A DNA stretch of 64,000 bases from Desertivirga brevis (GTDB taxonomy: Bacteria > Bacteroidota > Bacteroidia > Sphingobacteriales > Sphingobacteriaceae). The notes beneath the pieces are model-generated. The model made no database searches and was not told the DNA's origin. It saw only the letters and a program-made list of their open reading frames with translations. The stretch spans positions 310,001 through 374,000 of the forward strand of contig NZ_JAFEWF010000009.1 of assembly GCF_017355835.1 (NCBI RefSeq). The letters run 5' to 3'. This document shows, one piece after another, positions 34,836 through 44,136 of the stretch. Numbering within the stretch: the first letter of the stretch is position 1; every line of letters begins with the position of its first letter. The translations under genes were made by a program, and so were the position numbers.

Positions 34836-35602
34836 AGCACTTACAGATCCTTCTGTTTATGTTGATATCCTTCTCTGTGGCCGGGCAGGTTACCATAAGG
34901 GACCGCCACATAACGCGGCAGCAGGAGAGAATGGTTTTCAAGCAATGGAACCGGAACCAGTTTACTCCACGTAAAGGATTTCTCGGGCTTAATCCATTAT
35001 ACTGGCTTACCTGGGGCCTGCATCCGGATTATCCTAAAAAAGACCTTCGGCCTCTTGGTCCCGCAGGGCCTCAAACCCAGCGACTTGCTATGGCTGCAGT
35101 AATGGAAAATGCGGTAAAACAGGCACGGGCTTATTCTGATACCCTTAGAAATACTGCCATTTCCGAGGTTTTTAATTATTCCGGGGAGGTTTCGGAGCTG
35201 GATCCCCTGTGGCAGTTATATTATAAAGCTGAGTTTCGTGACTTGCTGGAACATGATGGTGTTGATCATCTGAGAGGGCTTCCACTGCGGGAAAAGCAAT
35301 ACCTTGTCGACAAGGGTATTTATTCCTGGTACGCAGAGGAATCTCAGATTCTGCTGGAAAGGTTGGGCGCTGCCCGAAGGGTAGGGTTGGACCGGGGCTC
35401 GCGGATCCTGGCCTACCATCATATTCTCCAGGATTACCATAAGCTTCAGGCTTCCTGGGAGATGAAAAGGAACAGGATTCGGCTTTTCCTTAATTATGCT
35501 GCTCAGAGCCGCAGGACGGAAAAAATCCTTTATCCCTCCGGCCCATTTAATCTTACAGACCGGCAGATTGCTGATAAGATAATTAGAAAACTTAAACTCT
35601 GA
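34832..35602 (+). CDS. Secreted tra-operon protein, member 4
   Basis: 256 residues. Signal peptide MKHLQILLFMLISFSVAGQ. Distinct body (KGFLGLNPLYWLTWGLHPDY, DLRPLGPAGPQTQRLAMA) but a similar C-terminus NLTDRQIADKIIRKLKL. It may scaffold with members 1-3 between inner and outer membrane complexes. TraJ starts three bases after its stop. Confidence 0.7.
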   Translation: MKHLQILLFMLISFSVAGQVTIRDRHITRQQERMVFKQWNRNQFTPRKGFLGLNPLYWLTWGLHPDYPKKDLRPLGPAGPQTQRLAMAAVMENAVKQARAYSDTLRNTAISEVFNYSGEVSELDPLWQLYYKAEFRDLLEHDGVDHLRGLPLREKQYLVDKGIYSWYAEESQILLERLGAARRVGLDRGSRILAYHHILQDYHKLQASWEMKRNRIRLFLNYAAQSRRTEKILYPSGPFNLTDRQIADKIIRKLKL

Positions 35603-35605
35603 TCT

Positions 35606-36745
35606 ATGCAGACATTTGAATATTTAAGCTTTACCGGTACTGGAGTCCTGCTGCAGGCAGCCGGGGCCACGGTACCAAAATCCTTCAAGGATACACTTGA
35701 CTTTCTGCAGGGAATGGGCGTCTATGAGGACGGTATGATGCACTATCTCCGGGAACTGCGGAAATTTGTATGGGCCGAATATGATAATTTTATAGCAGAT
35801 GCACAGGCCCTGGCCGCAATATTTACTCTGATTTATTTCGGCCTGAAATCCTATGAAATGATTTCGGGAGACCGGAAACTGGAGATTATGCCGCTGCTAA
35901 GACCTTTCGGACTGGCCATGATCATCTTTTGGTGGGGCGCATTCATAAAGCTGATCACTGTTCCTACTGATCTGATTGCCGCTCATACTGAAGAAATGTT
36001 CGATGAAAGCCAGATGCTCGTCAACGGACTCAGGATAGAGCGTGCATATCTTATGGTACAGTTATCCGATCAGCTCCTGAAGGTTCAGGCAGAGACGGAG
36101 GTGGCAAAGCATGAGGCCGATACCTGGTATGAAAATGCCTGGGAATCTGTCCGCTCATCGGTGAAAGAGGGGTTTTCAGAAGTCTGGAATCCCATTGTTG
36201 AACTCCGGAACCGTATGCAGGTCGGTCTGCAGCTCCTGCTGGCATCCCTGCTGGAAACGGTTGCAATATGGTTGCTCAGATGCTCCGTATATCTGATATT
36301 TATGCTGCAGATTATCTTCTCTACTATTCTAATAATACTCGGGCCTTTCTCGGTTGCAATAAGTATACTTCCCGCTTTCCGTGATTCCTTCACCACCTGG
36401 ATAGCCCGGTTTATCTCCGTTAATCTTTATTCCGGAATAGCCTATCTGGTACTTTTTGTTGCCTCTCTTTTTCAGCAATATGCTCTGGAAGCAGAAATTA
36501 CACGGTATACTGATCTGGTGGATCATTCAGGTGCAAATATGGCCAAGCTTGCTGCATTTGCCGGAAATGGTATTCTTTCCTTTGGAATGGTGATCGGAAC
36601 TTTTGTACTTGGCGCCCTTACTATGCTTACTGTTCCCAGCATCAGTACCTGGGTAGTTTCTACTTCGGGAGTTACCTCCGCTATTTCTACAGTTGCACGG
36701 GGCGCCTCAACCATGTCAAGATCTTTTATCTCATTTATCAGGTAG
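35606..36745 (+). CDS. traJ: TraJ, VirB6-like polytopic membrane protein
   Basis: 379 residues with about seven membrane helices, among them AQALAAIFTLIYFGLKSYEM, RPFGLAMIIFWWGAFIKLI, CSVYLIFMLQIIFSTILIIL, LYSGIAYLVLFVASLF and GMVIGTFVLGALTMLTV. It matches conjugative transposon TraJ by place and topology and would form the inner-membrane part of the channel. Confidence 0.88.
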   Translation: MQTFEYLSFTGTGVLLQAAGATVPKSFKDTLDFLQGMGVYEDGMMHYLRELRKFVWAEYDNFIADAQALAAIFTLIYFGLKSYEMISGDRKLEIMPLLRPFGLAMIIFWWGAFIKLITVPTDLIAAHTEEMFDESQMLVNGLRIERAYLMVQLSDQLLKVQAETEVAKHEADTWYENAWESVRSSVKEGFSEVWNPIVELRNRMQVGLQLLLASLLETVAIWLLRCSVYLIFMLQIIFSTILIILGPFSVAISILPAFRDSFTTWIARFISVNLYSGIAYLVLFVASLFQQYALEAEITRYTDLVDHSGANMAKLAAFAGNGILSFGMVIGTFVLGALTMLTVPSISTWVVSTSGVTSAISTVARGASTMSRSFISFIR

Positions 36746-36808
36746 CTCTGGTTTGTTGGTTAGGTGAGGCCGGCTGTGATCTGCAGCTGGCCTTTTTATT
36801 TAAAAATC

Positions 36809-37429
36809 ATGATTATCCGAAACATAGAAAACAAAGTGAAGCTCGCCACTTTCGTCTCCGTCGGAAGCCTTCTTGCATCAGTTGCCATTTCTTTTCTGGT
36901 CTCACTGTATGCCTACAGACAGGTTTCCAACGCAAGGAAAAGCGTTTATGTGCTGGATGCTAACAGTATTCCACTTCTTATCAGACAGGCTGATATCAAG
37001 GTTAACCGGGTGGCGGAGTACAAAGCTCACATCAACCTCTTTCATTCCCTCTTCTTTTCGGTGACTCCTGATGAGAAATTCATCGAGTACCAGATGAAAA
37101 AAGCGATGTATCTCATTGATGAGAGCGGGGCCCTGCAGTATAATAACCTTAAGGAAAAGGGATACTTCAACTCCATTCTCTCATCAAGTGCCGTTCTCAC
37201 ATTGCAGACGGATTCTATACTGGTTGACGAAGGCCGGAAGTACTTCCGCTATTATGGTAAACAGAAGATCGACAGAAGAAGCTCGTTCATAATCCGCTCC
37301 CTGGTCACCGAAGGAAATATCCAGGATCTTGAGGTCCGTTCTGACAATAATCCTCATGCAGCACTGATCATTCACTGGAAAACAATAGAAAATAAAGACC
37401 TTGAAAATGCACAGAAAAACACATTCTGA
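36809..37429 (+). CDS. traK: TraK, VirB8-like protein
   Basis: 206 residues from ATG 36809 (MIIRNIENKVKLATFVS; an upstream TTG-type start is unlikely). One N-terminal membrane helix (about 11-33), then a periplasmic domain with the TraK pattern VLDANSIPLLIRQADIKVNR and HINLFHSLFFSVTPDEKFIE. VirB8-type assembly factor linking inner-membrane and periplasmic parts. Confidence 0.88.
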   Translation: MIIRNIENKVKLATFVSVGSLLASVAISFLVSLYAYRQVSNARKSVYVLDANSIPLLIRQADIKVNRVAEYKAHINLFHSLFFSVTPDEKFIEYQMKKAMYLIDESGALQYNNLKEKGYFNSILSSSAVLTLQTDSILVDEGRKYFRYYGKQKIDRRSSFIIRSLVTEGNIQDLEVRSDNNPHAALIIHWKTIENKDLENAQKNTF

Positions 37430-37793
37430 AGGCGAAAGTGAACCTTTGGCGGAGAGCATGAGCGGCTTTGCCGGGAAGGTAAACCATAGTCGTTTCATTT
37501 ATTTTACGATGATCATTCTGATTGGCTTGTCTCTGATTCAACTGATCTTTAGGGTAACAGGCGACAAAAAGGAAGCTTCTTTAAGCTTGAAGGGGAGGTA
37601 CCCTCCCGGACTAGCATTCCCCGCATTACCCTCCGGAACTCTAAGCGATCTGGATAATCTTCTTAAACTCAACGCTGCGATCAGTCTCCTTTCATCTCGG
37701 GATTCCCTGACGTCGAACGACTCCATGAAACTTAAAGAGGCTCTGCTCCAGATGCAGCATATCGAAACACAGCTTCAACAAAAACTCAAATAG
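37407..37793 (+). CDS. TraL-position small membrane protein
   Basis: 128 residues from ATG 37407 (TTG at 37401 also in frame). Hydrophilic start, one membrane helix (FIYFTMIILIGLSLIQLIF, about 31-49), then a periplasmic region ending in a helix MKLKEALLQMQHIETQLQQ. Overlaps traK by 23 bases. Its place between TraK and TraM matches TraL. Confidence 0.7.
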   Translation: MHRKTHSEGESEPLAESMSGFAGKVNHSRFIYFTMIILIGLSLIQLIFRVTGDKKEASLSLKGRYPPGLAFPALPSGTLSDLDNLLKLNAAISLLSSRDSLTSNDSMKLKEALLQMQHIETQLQQKLK

Positions 37794-37795
37794 GT

Positions 37796-38989
37796 ATGAA
37801 AATAGATTTTAAACAACCACGATACATTATTCCCCTCATCGTTTTTCCCTTCCTCTGCTGTTTCTTTTACATCTATAAGTCCAGCCTGGAGAAAAAGCAG
37901 GAACCCCTGAGCCGGAAAGATGATCTTCAGGAAAACATTGCAGATGTTTCTGATCAGGTGAAAGCCTCGGGAATAGAGGATAAGCTGGACGCTTACAGAA
38001 ACCAGTTCAGGGAATCCGACGGGTACACGGCGATGAACAACCTGCAGGAAGAGCAGTCAGGGGAAACCCGGGTACCGGATCTCTACAATGAGCAGGAAAA
38101 ACAGGTACTGGATTCCATTGAGAAGGCCATTAAGTCCCAATACCGGTCCCCTGGTTATAATCAGGTGCCGGCTTACAGCCCTGTGAATAAAAATGTTCCC
38201 AGGAAACAGGCCGCTGATATTAATTCTCATCAGGCTCTTGCCCGTGCTCTGAATAGCTTTTCCCACCGGGACGGCAGAGAACCTAAGGAAGAACCCGATC
38301 CGATGAAAGTCTTCAGAGAGCAGATGGCGCTGGTAGACAGTATGAGCAGGGCCAATGATCCGGAATATAAAGCGGAATTGGCAAAACAGCGAAGGGCTGA
38401 GTTATGGGAAAGGGAAAAGGCGGAAAAGAAGCTGTTGCCGGTAAGGAAAACCTCAGGAGATATGATCTTTAACACCATACTTCCCCACCAGGATAGAAGC
38501 TTTATTACTGCTTTAATCGATCAGGATACCCGTAGTTATTCCGGTTCCAGGGTACGACTCAGACTGACGGAGGATCTCCTGGCTGGCAAATTCCTGGTTC
38601 CGAAAGGAACTTTGCTTTATGCTACAGTCTCGGGATTTTCTGCAGAGCGTATCAAACTGAGTATTTCTTCGATCCTATGTAAAGATCATATTCTGCCGGT
38701 TAGTCTCGAAGTCTATGACCTGGATGGTTTGCCCGGCCTTTACGTACCGGCCTCCGTATTCCGGGAGTTTTCCAGGGAGCTTGGCGGTAATACCATCCAA
38801 GGTGTGAATATTCAGGATCAGGTGGAGACCAACAGCCAGCTCGTCATGAGCCTCATGCAGAAAATGTTTCAGTCTACCTCAACTGCTGTTACCAAGCTGC
38901 TCCGCCAAAATAAGGCAGAACTTCAATACAGTACTCACGTGTATCTGATTGATCCTGCAGAACTTAAGAAAAAACAGAATAATTATTAA
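37796..38989 (+). CDS. traM: TraM, VirB10-like protein
   Basis: 397 residues. N-terminal membrane helix (YIIPLIVFPFLCCFFYIY, 10-27), long charged periplasmic stalk, then the conserved C-terminal TrbI-like domain (FITALIDQDTRSYSGSRVRLRL, LVPKGTLLYATVSGF). TraM spans the periplasm and links to the TraN outer ring. Begins three bases after the previous stop. Confidence 0.88.
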   Translation: MKIDFKQPRYIIPLIVFPFLCCFFYIYKSSLEKKQEPLSRKDDLQENIADVSDQVKASGIEDKLDAYRNQFRESDGYTAMNNLQEEQSGETRVPDLYNEQEKQVLDSIEKAIKSQYRSPGYNQVPAYSPVNKNVPRKQAADINSHQALARALNSFSHRDGREPKEEPDPMKVFREQMALVDSMSRANDPEYKAELAKQRRAELWEREKAEKKLLPVRKTSGDMIFNTILPHQDRSFITALIDQDTRSYSGSRVRLRLTEDLLAGKFLVPKGTLLYATVSGFSAERIKLSISSILCKDHILPVSLEVYDLDGLPGLYVPASVFREFSRELGGNTIQGVNIQDQVETNSQLVMSLMQKMFQSTSTAVTKLLRQNKAELQYSTHVYLIDPAELKKKQNNY

Positions 38990-39000
38990 ATAGAAATGCT

Positions 39001-39840
39001 ATGAAATATTTCGCTATTTTTATCAATGTGATGATTTTCAATCTCACCTATGCTCAAATGTTTACCCGCCTGTCCGATGTTCCCCTTATCTCTGTAAGCC
39101 CTGGCGGTACCCTGCACCTGGTCTCTCCTGAATCAATAACCTATGTCGATATTTCCAGCTCCAGTTTTGCTGGTGACCTTCCTCTTAAAAATCTTCTGAG
39201 GCTCAAAGCCCGGCCCGATTCAGGAAAAGTAATGTCGCTTATTAAGGATTGTCTGATAACAGTAGCAGGCGAAAGTTATATAGCGCACTACAAGGTGAGT
39301 TGCAACAGGGCGATGCCTCCTGATACAGCTATTGTCCGGGTCAGTATTTTGCCTGAACAGATGAGTCCTTTGCTACATAAAGATCACCACTTGTCGTCGG
39401 GGGACTTGAGAAAATCTGCTTTAAGTATTCTTCGCTCCGGCAGTAAAGGAGCCATGAGGCGACATTCAGGTAGGGGCATTCAGGGACGTGTAAATGGTGT
39501 TTATGTGCAGGAGGACTATATTTTCCTTGACCTTGGCTTTGCAAATCGCAGTAATCTTTCCTATTCGATAGACGACATACGGTTCTCTATTGAAGACAAA
39601 AGAATTCATAAAACCGCCAATGTGCAGGCTGTAAGCATCTCGCCTGTCTTCTCCCTGTTTTCCAGGGATGCCTTCAAACACAATTACCGTAACATCTTTG
39701 TCTTCCGGAAGCTCACCTATCCGGGTAATAAAGTGCTTAAAATTACATTAAATGAAAAGCAGATATCGGGAAGAACGGTTACTGTACAGTTACCCTATTC
39801 CGATATCCTTTCCGCTGACCTTATTCCTTATGATCAATAA
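39001..39840 (+). CDS. traN: TraN, VirB9-like protein
   Basis: 279 residues. Signal peptide MKYFAIFINVMIFNLTYA. The conjugative transposon TraN pattern is present: VSPGGTLHLVSPESITYVDIS early, GVYVQEDYIFLDLGFANRSNLSYSID centrally, and RKLTYPGNKVLKITLNEKQISGR at the end. Outer-membrane ring component that partners TraM. Confidence 0.87.
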   Translation: MKYFAIFINVMIFNLTYAQMFTRLSDVPLISVSPGGTLHLVSPESITYVDISSSSFAGDLPLKNLLRLKARPDSGKVMSLIKDCLITVAGESYIAHYKVSCNRAMPPDTAIVRVSILPEQMSPLLHKDHHLSSGDLRKSALSILRSGSKGAMRRHSGRGIQGRVNGVYVQEDYIFLDLGFANRSNLSYSIDDIRFSIEDKRIHKTANVQAVSISPVFSLFSRDAFKHNYRNIFVFRKLTYPGNKVLKITLNEKQISGRTVTVQLPYSDILSADLIPYDQ

Positions 39841-40138
39841 AAATGATGAATCTATGAACAGTCCTGCCCGAATAAGCATCAGATCTGCTTCTGTTCCCGG
39901 GAGTACAAACGATGCAGACCCAGAGATCGTTGCTTTTTTTCGTGGCATCCTTAAATCCTCTTTCCCTGAGGAATACGAGCGGCTGGATCTCGAAGGGAAG
40001 CTGGAAGAGGAGCTCGTTCGTATTTTCAGTGCATGTCAGTCTATAGTTGCTGACTATAATATGGAAATGGATTTGAACAATCCTTATTTTCTTTATCGGG
40101 TAATAGAGGAGATCTATTGCCATTTCCTGAAACCTTAG
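39830..40138 (+). CDS. Small tra-operon protein
   Basis: 102 residues from ATG 39830, overlapping traN by 11 bases; ATG 39854 would give 94. Acidic and helical (DPEIVAFFRGILKSSFPEEYERLDLEGKLEEELVRIF). No signal peptide, so cytosolic. Not a known TraO or TraP. It may be an adaptor ahead of the coupling protein. Confidence 0.65.
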   Translation: MINKNDESMNSPARISIRSASVPGSTNDADPEIVAFFRGILKSSFPEEYERLDLEGKLEEELVRIFSACQSIVADYNMEMDLNNPYFLYRVIEEIYCHFLKP

Positions 40139-40200
40139 TTCTCGCCTTTCCCGGGCAGTTCCTCTGTATTCTATTATGAGGAATTTAACATGATATACTT

Positions 40201-42216
40201 ATGGAAGAGTCAAAGGAGCAGCAAAGCCTCCATCGTCTGCTGCAATTCTCCGTTTATATTTCTGTGGTTGCCGAAATTCTGATTTTTGAGGTTTATAGGT
40301 TTCTTCTCCTGGATGGTATACCCGGTAGAATAATTACTCATCTGCTTGTTTCGTTATCCAGGATCCCCATGTATAAAGATCTCCTTTACAGTAAACTTTT
40401 CACTTTGGGGCTTATCATGCTTGTCTCGGTAGGCACTTTAAGCCGGAAGAAAAGGGATTTCAATAGCACGCATCTGATTGTATTCCCACTGGTAGTAGGG
40501 TTGTCGATTACATTTTCCGGGATTTACTTTCATAGTTTTCCTCGTTCGCATCACTTCCTTTCTCTCATTCCCGCAAGGATTCTTTATGTGCTTAGTGCCT
40601 TTGCCGGAACTATTCTGGTTCACGTGGCCATGGACAATATCTCGAAGATCATCGCAACGAAGCTTGGCCGCGACAGATGGAATATCGAAGAGGAATCTTT
40701 TATGCAGCCTCTCAGGGCAAGGAAAACGCCCTATTCTGTAAATATCCCCATGCTGTTTTATTTCCGTGGCCGGGTGCGAAAGGGTTGGATCAATATTGAT
40801 AATATTTTTCGCGGTACATTGCTCATCGGGACACCTGGATCCGGCAAGTCTTTTGGTGTTGTAAACTCCTTCATTCGCCAGCTCATTGCAAAGGAATTTA
40901 CAGCCTGTATATATGATTTCAAGTTCCCGGATCTTGGAAAAATTGCTTACTACCATTTCCTTAAGGCAAAGCGGGAGGGAAAATGCAGGGACTATGCTTT
41001 TCACGTTATTAACCTCAGTGAAGTCCAGAAGAGCAGAAGAGTTAACCCATGGAAGAGTGAGTATATCAAAACCCTTGCGGATGCTTCCGAAACTGCCGAG
41101 GCTCTGGTAGAAGCATTAAAGAAGGGAGACAAGTCCGGTGGCAGTGATCAGTTCTTTACCCAGTCTGCCGTAAACTTCCTGGCTTCCTGCATCTACTTCT
41201 TCAGCAAGTACGAGCAAGGCCGGTACTCAAGCCTTCCTCATGTTCTGGCTTTTCTGAACTGTTCCTACGAGGAGATCTTTCATACGCTTTTTTCAGAGCC
41301 GGAACTAAGCTCTCTCCTGTCTCCTTTTATGACCGCCTATCGGGCGCGCGCTTTTGAACAGCTCGAAGGGCAAGTGGGAACTTTGAAGATCTTTATCAGC
41401 AGGCTGGCAACGAAGGAAACGTTCTGGGTCTTTTCAGGAGATGATGTCAATCTCAAAATAAGCGGCTCCCAGTCTCCTTCAGTGATTGTGCTGGCTAACG
41501 ATCCTGAAACCCAAAGCATAAATTCGGCCTGCTACTCCGTTGTGCTGAACCGCCTTACCCGTCTGATAAATACAAAAGGCAATCTTCCCAGTGCCCTTAT
41601 TATTGATGAGGTGCCTACGCTTTTTATGCATCGCATAGAAAACCTTATTGCAACTGCCCGGAGCAATAAGGTGGGTGTGCTACTCGGGTTACAGGAATTG
41701 CCGCAGTTTAAACAGCAATATGGCAAGGAAACAGCTACGACTATTGCCGCTGTTATCGGAAATGTGCTTTCCGGGTCAGTAAGAAATAAGGAAACACTTG
41801 ACTGGCTTGAACGCCTGTTTGGTAAAGTAAAACAGACAGGTGAAAGCCTAAGCATCGACCGTTCTAAAACTTCTCTTTCTCTGAGTGAAAAGCTTGAGCC
41901 CCTGATCCCGGCAGGAAAGATTGCTTCGCTGAAAGCGGGAGAAATGGTGGGTATTCTCGCCGCAGAGGCAGAAGAAGGATACTCGGGCAAGTATGAGACA
42001 TCAGCCGTCCACTGTAAGGTTAACCTGGATATGGACAGTATTAAAAAGGAGGAGGCTGCTTATCCGCCCATGCCGGATTATTACCAATTCGGGGGGAAAA
42101 CGGAGGAGGTTCTGCGAAAAAACTATCAACGGATTACTACTGAAGTAAAGGAGCTTACGGCCTTGTTTAAACCTCCAGCTCCCCGGACCGAAAATTCTGC
42201 AGCCGATAATAATTAA
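40201..42216 (+). CDS. VirD4-type coupling protein (TraG/TraD family; MobC in CTnDOT naming)
   Basis: 671 residues. N-terminal membrane helices near 14-35, 62-80, 90-110 and 125-145. Walker A IGTPGSGKSFG about 208-218 and Walker B ALIIDEVPTLF about 462-472, followed by VGVLLGLQELPQFKQQYG. Joins the relaxosome to the channel and pumps DNA. Present with the relaxase and TraG, so the DNA-transfer core is complete. Confidence 0.9.
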   Translation: MEESKEQQSLHRLLQFSVYISVVAEILIFEVYRFLLLDGIPGRIITHLLVSLSRIPMYKDLLYSKLFTLGLIMLVSVGTLSRKKRDFNSTHLIVFPLVVGLSITFSGIYFHSFPRSHHFLSLIPARILYVLSAFAGTILVHVAMDNISKIIATKLGRDRWNIEEESFMQPLRARKTPYSVNIPMLFYFRGRVRKGWINIDNIFRGTLLIGTPGSGKSFGVVNSFIRQLIAKEFTACIYDFKFPDLGKIAYYHFLKAKREGKCRDYAFHVINLSEVQKSRRVNPWKSEYIKTLADASETAEALVEALKKGDKSGGSDQFFTQSAVNFLASCIYFFSKYEQGRYSSLPHVLAFLNCSYEEIFHTLFSEPELSSLLSPFMTAYRARAFEQLEGQVGTLKIFISRLATKETFWVFSGDDVNLKISGSQSPSVIVLANDPETQSINSACYSVVLNRLTRLINTKGNLPSALIIDEVPTLFMHRIENLIATARSNKVGVLLGLQELPQFKQQYGKETATTIAAVIGNVLSGSVRNKETLDWLERLFGKVKQTGESLSIDRSKTSLSLSEKLEPLIPAGKIASLKAGEMVGILAAEAEEGYSGKYETSAVHCKVNLDMDSIKKEEAAYPPMPDYYQFGGKTEEVLRKNYQRITTEVKELTALFKPPAPRTENSAADNN

Positions 42217-42233
42217 AAACCAAAATCTTTTTA

Positions 42234-42704
42234 ATGAAACTGATGCAAGGACTTGTAATGGCAATATCGTGGGCAGTCTCAGCAACAGCTCAGGAGATGC
42301 CTCTTGCTCTTCCCTTAGAATCGCTCAGGGTCACCTCACCATTTGGATACAGAACCCACCCTCTTTTAAAAGGTTCGCAATTTCATAAGGGGATAGATCT
42401 GGCTGCCAGGCAAGAACCGGTACGGGCGGTAATGGTAGGTGTGGTATTTGAAACGGGCATCCATCCAACTCTGGGAAACTATATCGTGATAGATCATGGA
42501 GGGATCAGGAGCCAGTATGGTCATCTAAGAAAGATTATTGTTGAGCCGGGAAGAATCGTTACAGCCGGGGAAGTAATAGGCATTACCGGGCATTCCGGCA
42601 GGGTCACGGGGGAACACCTGCATTTTGCCCTATTTTATAATCATCAGCCTATCGACCCTTTGTTGTTTTTAGGGAAACTAATAGGATATATCACTTCTCG
42701 TTAA
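42234..42704 (+). CDS. M23-family peptidoglycan endopeptidase
   Basis: 156 residues. Signal peptide (MKLMQGLVMAISWAVSATAQ). LytM/M23 zinc site: H51 and D55 in FHKGIDLAA, then H128 and H130 in GEHLHFALF. With RVTSPFGYRTHPLLKG it is a full minimal M23 domain. It probably opens the wall for the conjugation channel, replacing VirB1 lytic transglycosylase. Confidence 0.9.
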   Translation: MKLMQGLVMAISWAVSATAQEMPLALPLESLRVTSPFGYRTHPLLKGSQFHKGIDLAARQEPVRAVMVGVVFETGIHPTLGNYIVIDHGGIRSQYGHLRKIIVEPGRIVTAGEVIGITGHSGRVTGEHLHFALFYNHQPIDPLLFLGKLIGYITSR

Positions 42705-42719
42705 TAAAAACTATGATTT

Positions 42720-43484
42720 ATGAAGACAATATTTGAAATGGAACAGCTACCACTTGATCAGTTCAGGGAGCTTGGCCTGATAGAAGGCGACCGCCTTCTT
42801 TTGCCCGAGAACCATATACAAGCAATGCTTGCGGGAAGACGGACTGACTTTATAAGACTCGAAGATCTTTCTTTCGGAGCCGATCGTATTCCTGAAATCG
42901 ATGTGAAGTTGTCGCTTTCTTATGTCGGCGGGGAAGCAAGCCTGAATATTCATCCGGTATACAAGGAACCCAAAATGCATCCCTCGTTAACAGACTGGGC
43001 AAAAGATTACCTTATAGAAGGAGAGGGCCGGTCAATGGAGCTTGAAGTTGAAAGTGAAAAGGGGAAAAGACAGAACAGAATATTTGAATATGACCCCGAG
43101 ACTAACGAATTCCTTTCCTATGCTCCGTCATACCTGTTTGCTCCTGAGCAGATTAATCAGTCCGTTCTTAACATGGGCCAGAAAGCCCGGTTTAGGAAAG
43201 GTGAATGGGTACTTTTGGATGACGGCACCTCTATCCAGCATCGGGCTTCCGATTCAAAAGGCCTTTTAAGCAGTGGCAAACAGGTAATGTTTTCTGTAAA
43301 GGAAGATAAAAACATGGTTGTTTATCGAATCGGAGACTTAAAACAGCTTTTTGGAGATGAAAAGGAAAGTAATAATAGGGGTTTAGAGAAAGAGCAAAAA
43401 AAATCCTTTGAGGTATCGAAAGAAATAGATAGCGTTAGTATTCATGAGCGGAACAGAGGCTATAACCAGAATGGTTCGCGCTGA
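42720..43484 (+). CDS. DUF4099-like protein
   Basis: 254 residues. LPLDQFRELGLIEGDRLLLP and HIQAMLAGRRTDFIRLEDL are the start of DUF4099 as I know it; a strand-rich centre and a charged tail (KEQKKSFEVSKEIDS) follow. In other Bacteroidota ICEs DUF4099, Toprim and DUF3945 parts occur on one or adjacent proteins; here they are split over three genes in order. One-base stop/start overlap with the next gene. Confidence 0.72.
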   Translation: MKTIFEMEQLPLDQFRELGLIEGDRLLLPENHIQAMLAGRRTDFIRLEDLSFGADRIPEIDVKLSLSYVGGEASLNIHPVYKEPKMHPSLTDWAKDYLIEGEGRSMELEVESEKGKRQNRIFEYDPETNEFLSYAPSYLFAPEQINQSVLNMGQKARFRKGEWVLLDDGTSIQHRASDSKGLLSSGKQVMFSVKEDKNMVVYRIGDLKQLFGDEKESNNRGLEKEQKKSFEVSKEIDSVSIHERNRGYNQNGSR

Positions 43485-44113
43485 TGCACCCCTTCGATTC
43501 TCTCGGTCTGGCAGCTAAGGTCGTGACTTTTTTTGAGCCATTTTTTCATTACGCTGAAGACCTCTCCATTCTTTTTGCATACTACAGCCAGTCTGACATT
43601 GCCTTTGAAACCTTTATATCCGGAAAGGTCCGTTCTGTTGCCACCAGAGGTATCTGGCAGGCTTGCCCAACTCATCCCCGCTGCGTTAGAGATCTGTATC
43701 TCTTTCCCTCTGCTATGGAAGCTCTTGCCTTCTTTCATTATAAAACTTCACTGCTTTCCGAGGGCTCTGAAATTGCAGCAGTTTCAACGGGAATCCTGCC
43801 TCATAAGGAACAGGTACTGCTTTTGAAAGAAAGGTATAAGGAAGCAAAATTACATTTAGTCTGTCCTTCTGACCTCGCCGGTCGTATTGCCGATTGTAAA
43901 ATAGCTCTCTGGGCAAAGGGACTTAATGCTTTTTTTCATTGTGATAGGGACAGTCTATTAATTGAGTTTGGAGGAAGAAACCTTTTGCTGCCAGGAAGCA
44001 TGCTTTCACTGTCTAGTTTTCAGAAGCAGGCGGGACTGAAGTTTTCGCTTAGAACTCATAAACCCAGGAATCGCTACAATACCTACTATGAGCTGCTTCT
44101 TGATTCAATTTGA
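43484..44113 (+). CDS. Toprim-like protein lacking the acidic active-site residues
   Basis: 209 residues. The order DLYLFPSAMEALAFFHY (about 74-90), then SEIAAVSTGI, KLHLVCPSDLAGRIAD (about 127-142) follows the Toprim strands: normally E-G-x-x-D-A-L-S and D-N-D-x-A-G-R. Here the glutamate is replaced (FPSAMEA) and the D-x-D by C-P-S-D. So it is likely a Toprim-derived, catalytically dead domain. Coupled to the DUF4099 gene. The family call is by eye and could be wrong. Confidence 0.55.
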   Translation: MHPFDSLGLAAKVVTFFEPFFHYAEDLSILFAYYSQSDIAFETFISGKVRSVATRGIWQACPTHPRCVRDLYLFPSAMEALAFFHYKTSLLSEGSEIAAVSTGILPHKEQVLLLKERYKEAKLHLVCPSDLAGRIADCKIALWAKGLNAFFHCDRDSLLIEFGGRNLLLPGSMLSLSSFQKQAGLKFSLRTHKPRNRYNTYYELLLDSI

Positions 44114-44136
44114 TTTTACACTTTAAATTTCTAGTT

